A model generated the notes under the pieces. The model saw only the letters and a list, made by a program, of their open reading frames with translations, was not told where the DNA came from and did not search any database. Both the position numbers and the translations under genes were made by a program. This document shows, piece after piece, positions 1 to 8,163 of a stretch of 15,116 nucleotides of DNA; the first letter of the stretch is position 1; every line of letters starts with the position of its first letter. This DNA is from Gymnopilus junonius (taxonomy: Eukaryota > Basidiomycota > Agaricomycetes > Agaricales > Galerinaceae), in NCBI GenBank assembly GCA_015501075.1, contig JADNYJ010000720.1:1-15116 (forward strand), given 5' to 3'.

Positions 1-136
1 ACCATTGGACTCGGGTTGGACGTGGATCATAAACTGATTTGAATTAAACCAGGGCGGCTGTCAGAATAATTTAATTCATGTTCCACACCACTGATTTGTT
101 TTTATTACACGCATGGAAATGTTCAGCAAAGGTGCC

Positions 137-143
137 TATAAAA
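137..143 (+). promoter_or_regulatory. TATA box of small secreted protein copy 1
   Basis: TATAAAA lies 59 bp before a leader-intron donor and 199 bp before the ATG at 336. The same spacing recurs at the other two copies, which supports it as the core promoter. Seen in sequence; promoter activity is inferred. Confidence 0.55.
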
Positions 144-195
144 TGGGATGTATTCCCGACATTTTTTTGTAAACCTCATTGTAAAAAATTCCGGA

Positions 196-262
196 GTGAG
201 TGCTTCGCTTCAAGTAGTATCCTTACTGTCAGCTCAGCTCATATTCTACATATCTCTTTCAG
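196..262 (+). other. Predicted 5'-leader intron of copy 1
   Basis: A GTGAGT donor at 196 and a pyrimidine-rich acceptor ending in CAG at 262 define a 67-nt intron between the TATA box and the ATG. Copy 2 has an intron of exactly the same length in the same place and copy 3 one of 53 nt. The position is inferred from splice signals only. Confidence 0.55.
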
Positions 263-335
263 CGGTCAAATTGACCAAGTTCGTCGACAAATACACCATT
301 AACATTCATTATTCCAATAGCTCTCAACAGATACA

Positions 336-718
336 ATGAAGATTTCTGTCCCAGTTGTTTTTGCGGCCATCTCCTTCATCTCAGGCACCAGAGCCCACTG
401 AGCCTTGCGACATTTGGCTCACTAACGAAACCGACTTGTCCAGCAGGTGAAGCTCCTTCGGGTGGCCACGTTGCTGGGGCTGCTGCGTGCCAATTTGCAA
501 GACCATGTGCGCGGACTTATCCGATGGCGTTGCCTTTTCGCCTGTGTGTCTTCGGCGGAGTTCTTACTACATCCTCTGTTATAATAGGGTGCTGGACTTG
601 CTGGATTCCGATCTGGGACAGTGAGTGCTCGATCAAGAGGCCTATTTGTGTCGATGGTACTGCAATCAGTGGAGGAGATGGATGCTGGAGTTGCTGCCCA
701 CCTACTACATCGGATTAA
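336..718 (+). pseudogene. Frameshifted small cysteine-rich secreted protein, copy 1 (three modules)
   Basis: First member of the local small secreted protein family. The ATG at 336 opens a signal-peptide-like stretch (residues 1-20, ending GTRA as in copy 2), but a TGA follows at 399-401. Family-like sequence continues in other frames: CDI near 406-414, KPTCPAG near 428-448, RCWGCC near 469-486, then GCWTC and a last block ending GCWSCCPPTTSD with TAA at 716-718. Against copy 3, the DNA shows a one-base insertion near 415-425 and a one-base deletion near 460-470 that cancel out, plus further frame changes near 395 and 505-525. The remnant carries three cysteine modules where copies 2 and 3 have two, and two expected cysteines near 610-620 read Trp (TGG). 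No pair of good splice sites restores a frame, so decay is the best reading; sequencing error at some indels is possible. Confidence 0.7.
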
Positions 719-1057
719 AATTTTGTTCCAAGAAATATGCTGTTTACGACAGCGAGGGCGATTGTATTGTTGTTTTCCAATTTTTCGTGATCATCATCAA
801 CTAATGAACAATTCTGACGTGGAAACTCCGAAGTAAAAAATGAGGAACTCGCTCTTCAATGTGGATCTCACCTGTCTTCGTATCGGTGCGACTGAAAGTT
901 GACATAGATCCAGGCATTGGGCGGTCTAAACTGCCGTATACGACCATGTGATATAAATAGACCATTCATTTTTAAAACACCCTTGTAGTCCACGGCGAAT
1001 CCCAAGTGCACGACAGGGCAGAGAGATCGAGATATACCCAAAGGAGTTACAATATTC
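719..1057. other. Intergenic region between copies 1 and 2
   Basis: No coding sequence is supported. A second TATA-like stretch (TATAAAT, about 951) lies some 320 bp before the copy 2 ATG, but its spacing does not match the other copies. A 15-mer at 1030-1044 recurs once at 4664-4678. Confidence 0.4.
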
Positions 1058-1064
1058 TATAAAG
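1058..1064 (+). promoter_or_regulatory. TATA box of small secreted protein copy 2
   Basis: TATAAAG lies 61 bp before a GTGAGT donor and 213 bp before the ATG at 1271, matching the spacing at copies 1 and 3. Confidence 0.55.
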
Positions 1065-1118
1065 CCAGAGAGCCCCGAGCGAATTTTCCTTACAGCATTA
1101 GTTTTTGAGTACACTGTG

Positions 1119-1185
1119 GTGAGTTTCTTACCGGCATCTATACGCCACTTTATCGTAGTAGTTAGGCTGACTTCTCCGTTGGCAG
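1119..1185 (+). other. Predicted 5'-leader intron of copy 2
   Basis: Donor GTGAGT at 1119, a branch-like GCTGAC about 15 nt from the acceptor, and GGCAG ending at 1185 define a 67-nt intron upstream of the ATG. Length and place match copy 1. Confidence 0.6.
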
Positions 1186-1270
1186 TTCCTGCAACAAAGC
1201 CAACGCACCTCGGTGGGTACATCAAAAAGCTTGCATTTTGAATAGAATTTTAACTGGAACCCTCAGCAAA

Positions 1271-1588
1271 ATGAAGTTATTCTTCTCAATCGTCTTGGTA
1301 GCGGCCGCCATCATGGCAGGCACTCGAGCACAAATTATTGAATGCGACGTATGCTTCCTAGAAAAGCCGGACTGCCCAGCCGGTGAAGTCTCTACTGAAG
1401 GTGTAAGCGGCTGCTGGGGGTGTTGCCGACCGATATGCAGGACTGTCTGCATAAACTCCCTCAGTGATATTGCGATTGGCCCTCCCTGCCTCATCATAGA
1501 GACCCAACAGCCTTCTCCAGTCAGCGCTCCGCCACCCGAGGTGTGCTACGAATGTTGCCTGCCATCGGTTGTCGCGGATAGCTCCTAA
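1271..1588 (+). CDS. Small cysteine-rich secreted protein, copy 2
   Basis: A single open frame of 105 residues. Residues 1-20 form a signal peptide (Lys, hydrophobic core, GTRA before the likely cleavage site). The mature part of about 85 residues has 12 cysteines at 25, 28, 35, 48, 51, 52, 56, 60, 73, 92, 95 and 96. They fall into two six-cysteine modules: C-x2-C-x6-C-x12-C-W-G-C-C, then C-x3-C-x12-C-x18-C-Y-E-C-C. A Pro-rich linker (about 79-90) lies inside the second module. The ATG at 1271 was chosen over an upstream in-frame TTG because it starts the signal peptide. The protein is probably exported and disulphide-bonded. I recognise no described family; a role as fungal effector, surface peptide or fruiting-related protein is possible but not shown. 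Neighbours at 336 and 2138 are paralogues. Confidence 0.85.
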   Translation: MKLFFSIVLVAAAIMAGTRAQIIECDVCFLEKPDCPAGEVSTEGVSGCWGCCRPICRTVCINSLSDIAIGPPCLIIETQQPSPVSAPPPEVCYECCLPSVVADSS

Positions 1589-1916
1589 ATGCAGAGATGT
1601 AGCTCCGTGCCTTAGCTCGTTTTCAATTCGATACATTATTTGAATGATTGAGCACCGATGGTCGTTCTGAGGGCTTGGAAATCTGGGAAAGTGGAAAATC
1701 GCCAGCTCGCTTTTCACATGAGCACAGGGAGCCAAAGCTTCATTTCTCTACGCGCGCTCAAAGGGTTAACTCCGCTAAGGGCGACTTGAGATAAGTGCGG
1801 TGCTATACGTCAACGGAAAGAGCCAGGATCGTTTATACCACTGTTCCTGTGACGTCCTTGTTCAAAGCCTCCGCTTGCCTGAGAAGTTACTTGAAGGAGA
1901 AATGCTGTATGCAAAC
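1589..1916. other. Intergenic region between copies 2 and 3
   Basis: It holds the 3' flank of copy 2 and the upstream region of copy 3. Open frames on the opposite strand here (for example across 1358-1735) show no domain and are antisense shadows. Confidence 0.4.
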
Positions 1917-1924
1917 TATAAAAA
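1917..1924 (+). promoter_or_regulatory. TATA box of small secreted protein copy 3
   Basis: TATAAAAA lies 68 bp before the GTAAGT donor at 1985 and 221 bp before the ATG at 2138, the same layout as copies 1 and 2. Another TATA-like site near 2070 would fall in the leader after the intron. Confidence 0.55.
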
Positions 1925-1984
1925 TGCTCGACAGCAGAATTGATTTGACCAGGTCTCATACCCCGTGAAGTTGCGCTGTAAACC

Positions 1985-2037
1985 GTAAGTAGGAACATCG
2001 ACAAATCTTGCAGAGCGACTGACATCTTCTTCGACAG
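1985..2037 (+). other. Predicted 5'-leader intron of copy 3
   Basis: Donor GTAAGT at 1985, branch-like GACTGAC about 2017-2023 and acceptor CGACAG ending at 2037 give a 53-nt intron in the leader, as in the two sister copies. Confidence 0.6.
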
Positions 2038-2137
2038 GGTCGGTCAAAACTCTACTTTGAACCCAGGATATAAATATCAATGTGAGCCATCTTTCCCATT
2101 TTCGAGGATGCAACCGCTTACTGCTCGAATCTGAAGC

Positions 2138-2449
2138 ATGAAGTCAAGTTTTGCAATCCTTCTTGCCGGAGCCTCCCTCTTAGCTGGAGTCAACGCGATT
2201 CCTCAAATCCTCCCAATCTGCGATATTTGCTCTCCGACGAAACCGACCTGCCCCGCAGGCGACGTCCCTTCAGGGGGGCCAGGTTGCTGGGGATGTTGTC
2301 GACCAATTTGCAGGACCATTTACGAAGATCCTTTGAGTGGGATTATCATCGATCAAGGGTGTCTTCCGACAGAGACGTTCAGTACTTCGCCAGAGAGCGA
2401 TCCGCCACTTAGGGTCTGTTGGCAATGCTGCCTCACATCCACAGATTAA
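2138..2449 (+). CDS. Small cysteine-rich secreted protein, copy 3
   Basis: A single open frame of 103 residues with a clear signal peptide (1-20, ending GVNA). The mature part has 11 cysteines at 28, 31, 38, 50, 53, 54, 58, 75, 94, 97 and 98. It aligns with copy 2 over its whole length, sharing KPTCPAG, GCWGCCRPICRT and a final C-W-Q-C-C. The cysteine equivalent to C60 of copy 2 is Tyr62 here, leaving an odd number, so one cysteine may be free or form a dimer. The ends of the two modules (CWGCC near 50-54, CWQCC near 94-98) repeat the same pattern. Probably exported; function unknown. It has its own TATA box and leader intron, so it is probably a separate transcription unit rather than co-transcribed with copy 2. 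Confidence 0.85.
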   Translation: MKSSFAILLAGASLLAGVNAIPQILPICDICSPTKPTCPAGDVPSGGPGCWGCCRPICRTIYEDPLSGIIIDQGCLPTETFSTSPESDPPLRVCWQCCLTSTD

Positions 2450-3056
2450 TGAGAATAGAAAAGAAAGCAGAAAAATTCGGCGTCAGGTTGCGTTTGATGC
2501 CGAATGTATGTGATGGGTGTCATTGACCTGTGTGAATCAATGTCAGCGTGATGAAGTGCAAATCCGGAAGCTTTGCCTATGTATGTGGATATTCGCTTGG
2601 CCAGAAAGGCGGGGACTGTCTTTACTTATGTGGGTACGAACCTTCCGTGGCCCAGTGTGCGACCATGGGTTGAAATGTACGGATCGAAAGTGGCGAAAGG
2701 AAAAGAATATGAGCAACTTCCCAAGTTCAAGGTGCATGAGTCGAATTTAAAAAATTCAAGGATGGCAGGACAGGTAGAAATGTTTCATGGCTTTAACAAA
2801 CCATCAGATAGCATGAATACCGAGCAGACCCCTAGAAGCTGCTATTGCACCAGTACTTGACAATGTCGATTGAAGCAGAAACTTGCAGAATCATCCCCGG
2901 CGCGCCGACGCGAACCGTGACAGCTGAGTTTGAAATTGGCATGATCCCGAGTCCCTAAAGTGCTCACGCGCTGACGTCTCACCATGGCCAGAGACTCGAT
3001 TCTGTTTTGTCCAAATTCATTCCTTTTCGGAATCAAGGATAGTCATAGATCCCAAA
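2450..3056. other. Gene-poor intergenic region
   Basis: No supported gene. An open frame at 2573-2860 (+) has no signal peptide, no recognisable motif and no family resemblance, and the opposite-strand frames are equally featureless. No fourth copy of the CWxCC motif was found here. Confidence 0.4.
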
Positions 3057-3566
3057 ATGCACAATGAAAATGACATTGATTATCTAGCAGAGGCGGCGAA
3101 GCGACTCCAAGGCGATCCATTCAAAGATCTCATCTGCGAGAGGTAAAGGGTCATGCACTGTCAACCTCAAAGGTGTTCCACAGTCTTACGGAAAATACCT
3201 TGAACAAAGAGACAAAAATCAAGATAGCACGCGAAATTTACGTTCATACTGATCCACCTTGACCATGAGCTATCAAACGCTTTGACGAGAATGGTTAACT
3301 ATTGGTTCGATGATTTTTTCTTACCAAGTATGTTGATTCTATTCTTCTTACATATTCTGTGGGCTCATCCTGGTCACTTAACAGTTCTCGCACGGACTGA
3401 AAACGTTCATCTTCAACTTACGATCTTGAAAACCCGAGTATTGACAGATACCTCGAGCTGACATTTGAAGATTCTGCTGGTTTGATTGACAGAGCCAGCC
3501 GAGAAGCACTAGCCTTTCCAGTGAGCACTATCACTTGTATTCCCTGCTTCAAATGATAATTGCTCC

Positions 3567-4242
3567 GTGAACAAGGTGCATCGCAGAGAAGGTGACCTCT
3601 GTTGCATGAGCGGGGCCATTGAGATTGAAAGTGACCTTTTTAAACGCCGATCGACGCAAAAGGACCCCCTAAGCTTCACGCACTGCCCTCCGACCTATCA
3701 ATGCACATCCTCCCTTATTTATTTGCCGGCCCAAACGAACAGGACCTTCTGAGGACATGGGTGTCTGAAGATATACGAAAATGGATTGGAAACTATTTCC
3801 ATGGCCCAGAGAGTGCAATGCTGGTATCCCCTTCCTATTTTTCCCATTTCAATCACTTCCGATGCTGCTTAGAAGAGGTGAAGTCGATTATTTCTTATAA
3901 CCTACCTGATGGTGACATTCTACCAGCAGGTTGGGGCACATCCCTCCGAGTTGTAGCAATTGTATCCAGCACGACTGCTTTGAGGTTATCTCATTTACCG
4001 ATGAATCAAATTCAGGCATTCCGCTTCCCTCTCCGGAAGCTCTCGCCGTACACTCATCAATAACCAAGGCCATCCGAGACTCGGGTGTTATGACCTTCTT
4101 CCAAAAGGTTATGATGACTTTCGATTGCTTTGCGCTTGTGACTTGTCGAAGTAGCCTACAATGCAGTAGAACTTCTAGAAATCTACGGCCGCCTTTTGCC
4201 AACAACGGGAATGACGCAGACCAAATCAAAGAGAATTTTTGA
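3567..4242 (+). pseudogene. Relic of a fungal HNH_2-type nuclease-domain protein
   Basis: Several blocks typical of the large fungal HNH nuclease (HNH_2-like) family occur in order but in different frames. A RREGDLCCMSG block near 3579-3614 matches the family's R-D-x-x-C-x-x-T/S-G start; HILPYLF follows at 3704-3724; then LVSPSYFSHFNHFRCCLEEV near 3820-3880, ILPAGW near 3920-3935, and FTDESNSGIPLPSPEALAVH near 3990-4050. Between the first and second blocks, and again between 3930 and 3985, the frame changes by one base, and no suitable splice sites explain either change. Where relatives as I recall them carry a histidine (H-x-x-F-D/N) the sequence has Phe. The 5' part is unclear: a possible first exon, 3057-3142, ends at a GTAAAG donor but does not lead on convincingly. 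In fungi these genes are numerous and often decayed, and their role is unknown. Confidence 0.55.
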
Positions 4243-5025
4243 AGACGAGATGTAGAATTTTTGTCTCCTCTTCTCTTCAAGTTCATGTATTGTGACATGC
4301 TCCGGTGAGATACCTGGAGGTAAAAATGCATTGGTAATTGCTGTATTACAATAAATGTATTTAATTAAAAACTCGAATTCCAGTGATTGATATCCTTGGT
4401 GGGTAACTACGATGCTGGTGGACGCTTACTGTTTTCTGAGCTTCGTGTGGTAGTTGTGTTGTGTTGTAGGAAATATGTGCTTCAGAGGACATACTACACT
4501 GCGGCTGAGATATAAGCTGAGATGCCGATAACTTTACGCAGGTTCACGCTCTGGACGTCTTTGGACCTACCAAGTGGGAACAAGTAGACATTTCTGATTT
4601 CAGAGGTGGTTCGGGTCGTAAAAGCCGTTCCGGGCTCTTGCATCCAATGGGGCCATAAACGCTAGATATACCCAAAGGGAAATGGGGGGGGGGCTAGGCC
4701 GCTGAGAGTGTTGCCCAATATTGGCTACATGATTTGCTGCCCCGCCGTTGGAAACGTTCCCAACTTCCGGCGTCACTATTGACGGGTTATGGCCATGCGG
4801 TATGACCCCGACGACTTCAGTTCAGATTGAGTATTGAACAAGGTTGAAGGGTAAGAAGGGATTCATGTTTCGTCTCTTTACATTGTTGCCTAAAAGCAAT
4901 TGAGGTCGAAATGGCAAGGAGTGAGTGGAACTCGAGAACATGAACGGACCTTCCTTACAGTCATATCATACCAAATGGTCGACGGTGACGGTGGTAAAGA
5001 CTGAACCCCGCCCAAGAGTTGATAG
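4243..5025. other. Long intergenic region
   Basis: No coding sequence is supported. It contains a ten-G run at 4684-4693 and the second copy of a 15-mer (4664-4678) also present at 1030-1044. The right end is the 3' flank of the minus-strand gene that stops at 5026. Confidence 0.4.
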
Positions 5026-5740
5026 CTACATGTACACTCGCTGGACATATCTCACGACGCGACGCTCCCTTGCTATAACGTTATTGACCACAATCGTCCT
5101 CCAAGGAGTCGAGACGGCTGCTCTGTAGGGCCCAGTAGCAAATGAAAGATCATTCTCCCAAGCATGTATGGCTAAATACTTCGGCAACTCTGTATCTTGA
5201 CTGCTGGCGACAAAGCGGTATCGTTTCGAATATATCCATCCCGGAGCTTGGCTGAGCATTGGGATGTGCTCTTGGGAATACCAATCGTTGAAGTCCGGCT
5301 CTCGTTCATGAGTGGGCGACATTCTATTCAATACAAGGATGTGGGACGATGCCAGGGAAGGTTCCAAAGAGGTCGGGCTGAACTCTTGGGGAAGAGGGAG
5401 CTGTTGATACAGACACCAAGTGGTGGGTGTCAGAAATCGAAGGCTCCCAAGCTTCGTCTCCTGCGACGAAATCTCTTCAGATTCAACATCAGTCGAGTAG
5501 AACAGAAGGCCCTCTTCTTCTGATTCGTAGAGCAAGGTCGAGTAATCTGCAGAACGACCTCTCACGCTCGTTTGAAGGTGGTTTAGGATGCTAACTTATG
5601 TAGATGAAAAAAGAGTGCAAATTAGAGATCCTATTTTACTGTGTGTCAGAATAACACTCACCGGCCCATTCGGGAAATCCTTCCTTTCTGCGAAGGGTCA
5701 TGGAGAAAATGACGAGAATCGAATCCCGAGGCAGTGTCAT
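5026..5740 (-). CDS. Two-domain dimeric alpha/beta-barrel-like protein (EthD-like)
   Basis: Two exons, 5740-5662 and 5594-5026, joined over a 67-nt intron (GTGAGT donor, ATAAG acceptor), encode 215 residues. The first half (about 8-95) reads as a degenerate ferredoxin-like fold starting ILVIFSM and containing FPEWA and an amphipathic helix. The second half (about 111-215) starts HILVLNRMSP and has FNDWYSQEHIPML at 128-140, PGW at 144-146, RYRF at 151-154, PKYLAIHAWE at 164-173 and a terminal RERRV-type strand. W-Y/x-x-E-H-P with a following PG and R-Y is characteristic of fungal dimeric alpha/beta-barrel proteins related to EthD/antibiotic-monooxygenase folds. Such proteins bind small ligands or oxidise aromatics, but the substrate is unknown. 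The ATG at 5740 is the first that opens a typical initial strand; the frame stays open a little upstream, so an extra 5' exon is possible. Confidence 0.7.
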
Positions 5741-6091
5741 CACTATGAAGGGAACTGGGACAGTTGATAAAGCAAACCTAAGAGGGAGTTGATGATGAAT
5801 GCATCCGAGGAGCCATCGTGGTTATAATAGAAGTCGAAGTTTGTTTGATCATCTGGTGAACGGAACAAACAGAACTCTAATTGCTGTTTAATGTAGTTTA
5901 TTTAAATGTCCCAATAATTTTTACTCTACATGTATCGAGATAGTAGTGTAAATTAATGACAAGACAAAATGTCACTTTAGATAATAAAACTGCCTCTATA
6001 TATAGAGGTCCAGATGAGGGTAAGTCCAAGGGGAGAACCTAGAGTATTCTAAAGGTTATCTTAGCAGACAGGAAGGTAATCCCGGAAACGG
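5741..6091. other. Intergenic region upstream of the barrel gene
   Basis: This separates the stop of the SCCPDH-like gene (6092) from the start of the barrel gene (5740), both on the minus strand. It is AT-rich and contains the perfect 16-bp palindrome at 5993-6008, listed separately. No gene is supported. Confidence 0.4.
5993..6008. repeat. Perfect 16-bp palindrome with TATATA core
   Basis: CCTCTATATATAGAGG reads the same on both strands. It lies about 250 bp upstream of the minus-strand start at 5740 and just past the end of the gene stopping at 6092. It could act as a TATA element, a protein-binding site or part of a 3' end; none is shown. Confidence 0.5.
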
Positions 6092-7773
6092 TCAAAAATC
6101 TTTCTTTCCTGCTTCGTCTATGACAGAGCTAGAAAATCCAAATCGCCCTGTCTCTTCGAGGCGTCGAATAAGTTCATCGCCAAACGCTGACATAGGCGTC
6201 AAAATGCCGCCTTTATGGGCTAGAGGTGTGAGTGCGTGAAGGTTATCTTTCTCCTCGTTTTGTATTTTCGCCGATTCCGAGGCGGGTGGAAGAATGAAGC
6301 ATAAAGCAGATTCCGAGATCAAGACTGTTTGAAAAGACTCAGTAATCGAACTTTCAGAAGCTGGAGTTGAGTCGACTCACTGGCTGTGAGAAGGTAGCCT
6401 GGATCGCCACTCCCTTTAAATACGCTTTTCACTGTTAAAGGCGGGGAGGATGCTGATTTCGAGATATTTGTCACGTTAAAGAATCCTTTTTGCATTTCCC
6501 TTCGTGAAATGCGATCAATACGAGTATAATGCAGACGGTAAGTATTCCGGGGGCTCACTCGTCAGAAGGGCCCTCTCCTGGCTGGGGCAGTAATCTCTTG
6601 ATGATATTACGGATCTGGAAAAGGTATCAGTTGGAGATGACACCGTTGTTCAACCAACACCAAGCTCACAGGTCTTATCAGCATCAGTCCGAAGCCGAAG
6701 ACAATAGCTGCGGTCAATGTAAAGGCGGAAAGTGTACCAGAGGTCGCCATGAATTCTTCATAGTGAAATTTAGGTCCGTACCGAGCTACTCGTGCTTCTT
6801 TGCTCGTGTCTTCGTATTAATGGATTCTATTTGTAAGTCAAGAAGAAAGGCAAATATGAATCAACGCACCTTCTCTAGTCTGCAGCTCGAGCAGACCAAA
6901 TGTCCGTCTAACTAATTGCGCGTTGGTAGGTGCCATAAAAAAGAGGCCTCCTTTGATGGTCTCGCCACCTGGAACAGGCAGACTATATACAAAACGAGGA
7001 CGAGAGCCACGCAGTCCTATAAAAGGACTTAAGACATATGGAAGTCTGCTTTCAACAGCTTCTTTATGAGGAGTATCTTCAATGGCTGCCAAGAAGGATG
7101 CTACTGTCCCACCAGAGAATCCTCCTCGCAGCCGGAATACATTCGTCGATTCCCCGAGTGCTAGGAAGTCGCCATCGGGTGACGTCCCGGCAGATTTCAG
7201 CGTCTTGTTGGAGAGGTAAACAGTAAGATCCGAAGGAATAGAGTCAAAGCCGCATGAAGGTACGATGACAGCCCCAGTTTTTGTAGCTAAATAGTCAAAT
7301 CTGTTTCACGGTCCACATCGGTTCAGTTTTGAAACACCAAGCTGCCTGAAAACGCACTCTAATATTATTTTTCGTATCCATGCAGGCTCTCCAGTCAGAT
7401 CCACGTATTTTACGCCATTTCGTGCGCAGGCCCTAGATTGTAAAAGTATTAACAGCGAGTTGATATAACAAAGGACGACGCACCTCACAACTGGCGTCCC
7501 CCAGTGCCAGTATGGACCTACTACGTTAATTACAACGCGTGTACTTTTTACAGCAGCCTCAATCTCCTCGTCCTTTGTAACATCGACCTGGACGAGCTTC
7601 ACTGAACTTGGTAGAGTGTGGTCCTGGACCAGCTTCTGCAGCTTCTGCAATGAACGGGCGCCAACGGCTAGGGTGAAATGAGACCGCTGAGGATGTGTAG
7701 ACAGATATCGAGTAATGAGACCTCCAGTGAATCCTGTCGCGCCCAGGATGAGAATGTCAGTCTTGTCGGCCAT
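6092..7773 (-). CDS. Saccharopine-dehydrogenase-like oxidoreductase (SCCPDH / trans-acting enoyl reductase type)
   Basis: Seven exons give a complete 447-residue protein: 7773-7484, 7432-7358, 7300-6870, 6809-6670, 6614-6559, 6499-6381 and 6324-6092. All six introns are 51-60 nt with GT-AG ends, and the summed exon length (1344 nt) is exactly in frame. The N-terminus has the Rossmann motif GATGFTG at residues 11-17. VINVVGPYWHWGTPVV and YVDLTGEPAW follow, then PSCGFDSIPSDL, a GLRGSRPRFVYSLPVPGG region, and a hydrophobic segment at about 291-310 likely to be one membrane helix. The C-terminus has LPQPGEGPSDE, GDPGYLLTA, ISESA and GGILTPMSAFGDELIRRLE, all familiar from SCCPDH-like proteins. These are membrane- or lipid-droplet-associated NAD(P)-binding proteins of unclear substrate; this is not the lysine-pathway saccharopine dehydrogenase itself. 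Length is normal for the family and no lesion was seen. It is divergent from the gene at 8164. Confidence 0.88.
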
Positions 7774-8163
7774 ATCAAAGTGCGAGAGTTCAGAGGGTTG
7801 AGAGGAAAACCGGGCGGCATCATGACGAAATCTATTTTCGGCAGCATCCGAGGCACTGATAGCCGGTACGGCGGAATCACTGCGCCGATGACTGGCACGG
7901 TCTTCGTACGTAAATCACATGGAAATGACCATGACTGCCACAAAGCAAGCCATATATATGTACGTATCCCATTGTTCTCCTACATTTGAGGCAGGGATAT
8001 GTCTGCGCATTACAGCTTCGTAATGCTGAAGCACATGTGACTAAAGTAAGACGGTTGCAAGGATTCAGGAACAATTTTATTTTTAGTTACTTTGTCCATG
8101 TTTACTCTGGTGGGTCCCGCTCACCTCAGAGCGCCCCCTATTTATCGAATATTTACAACAGCT
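7774..8163. promoter_or_regulatory. Shared divergent promoter region
   Basis: This 390-bp stretch lies between two divergent starts (7773 minus, 8164 plus), so it probably holds both promoters. CATATATATG (7951-7960), itself a palindrome, is the best TATA-like element on the minus side. CTATTTATCG near 8139-8148 is TATA-like on the plus side but very close to the chosen ATG. No coding sequence is supported. Confidence 0.4.

Noticed and set aside
1238..1588. Longer reading of copy 2 starting at 1238
   Set aside because: It would begin with TTG and place eleven residues before the signal peptide; the ATG at 1271 gives a standard secretion signal matching copy 3.
2573..2860. 95-residue open frame on the plus strand
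   Set aside because: No motif, no signal peptide, no splice partners, and overlapping frames of similar length occur on the other strand.
3057..3142. Possible first exon of the HNH relic, ending at a GTAAAG donor
   Set aside because: The next exon would need a 41-nt intron and then stops within 30 codons, and the residues do not clearly match the family.
3930..3985. Intron explaining the second frame change in the HNH relic
   Set aside because: GT and AG ends exist, but the donor leaves one base of a codon while the acceptor needs phase 0, so the frame is not restored.
4684..4693. Run of ten G
   Set aside because: A simple homopolymer with no other structure; worth remembering only as a place where sequence accuracy may be low.
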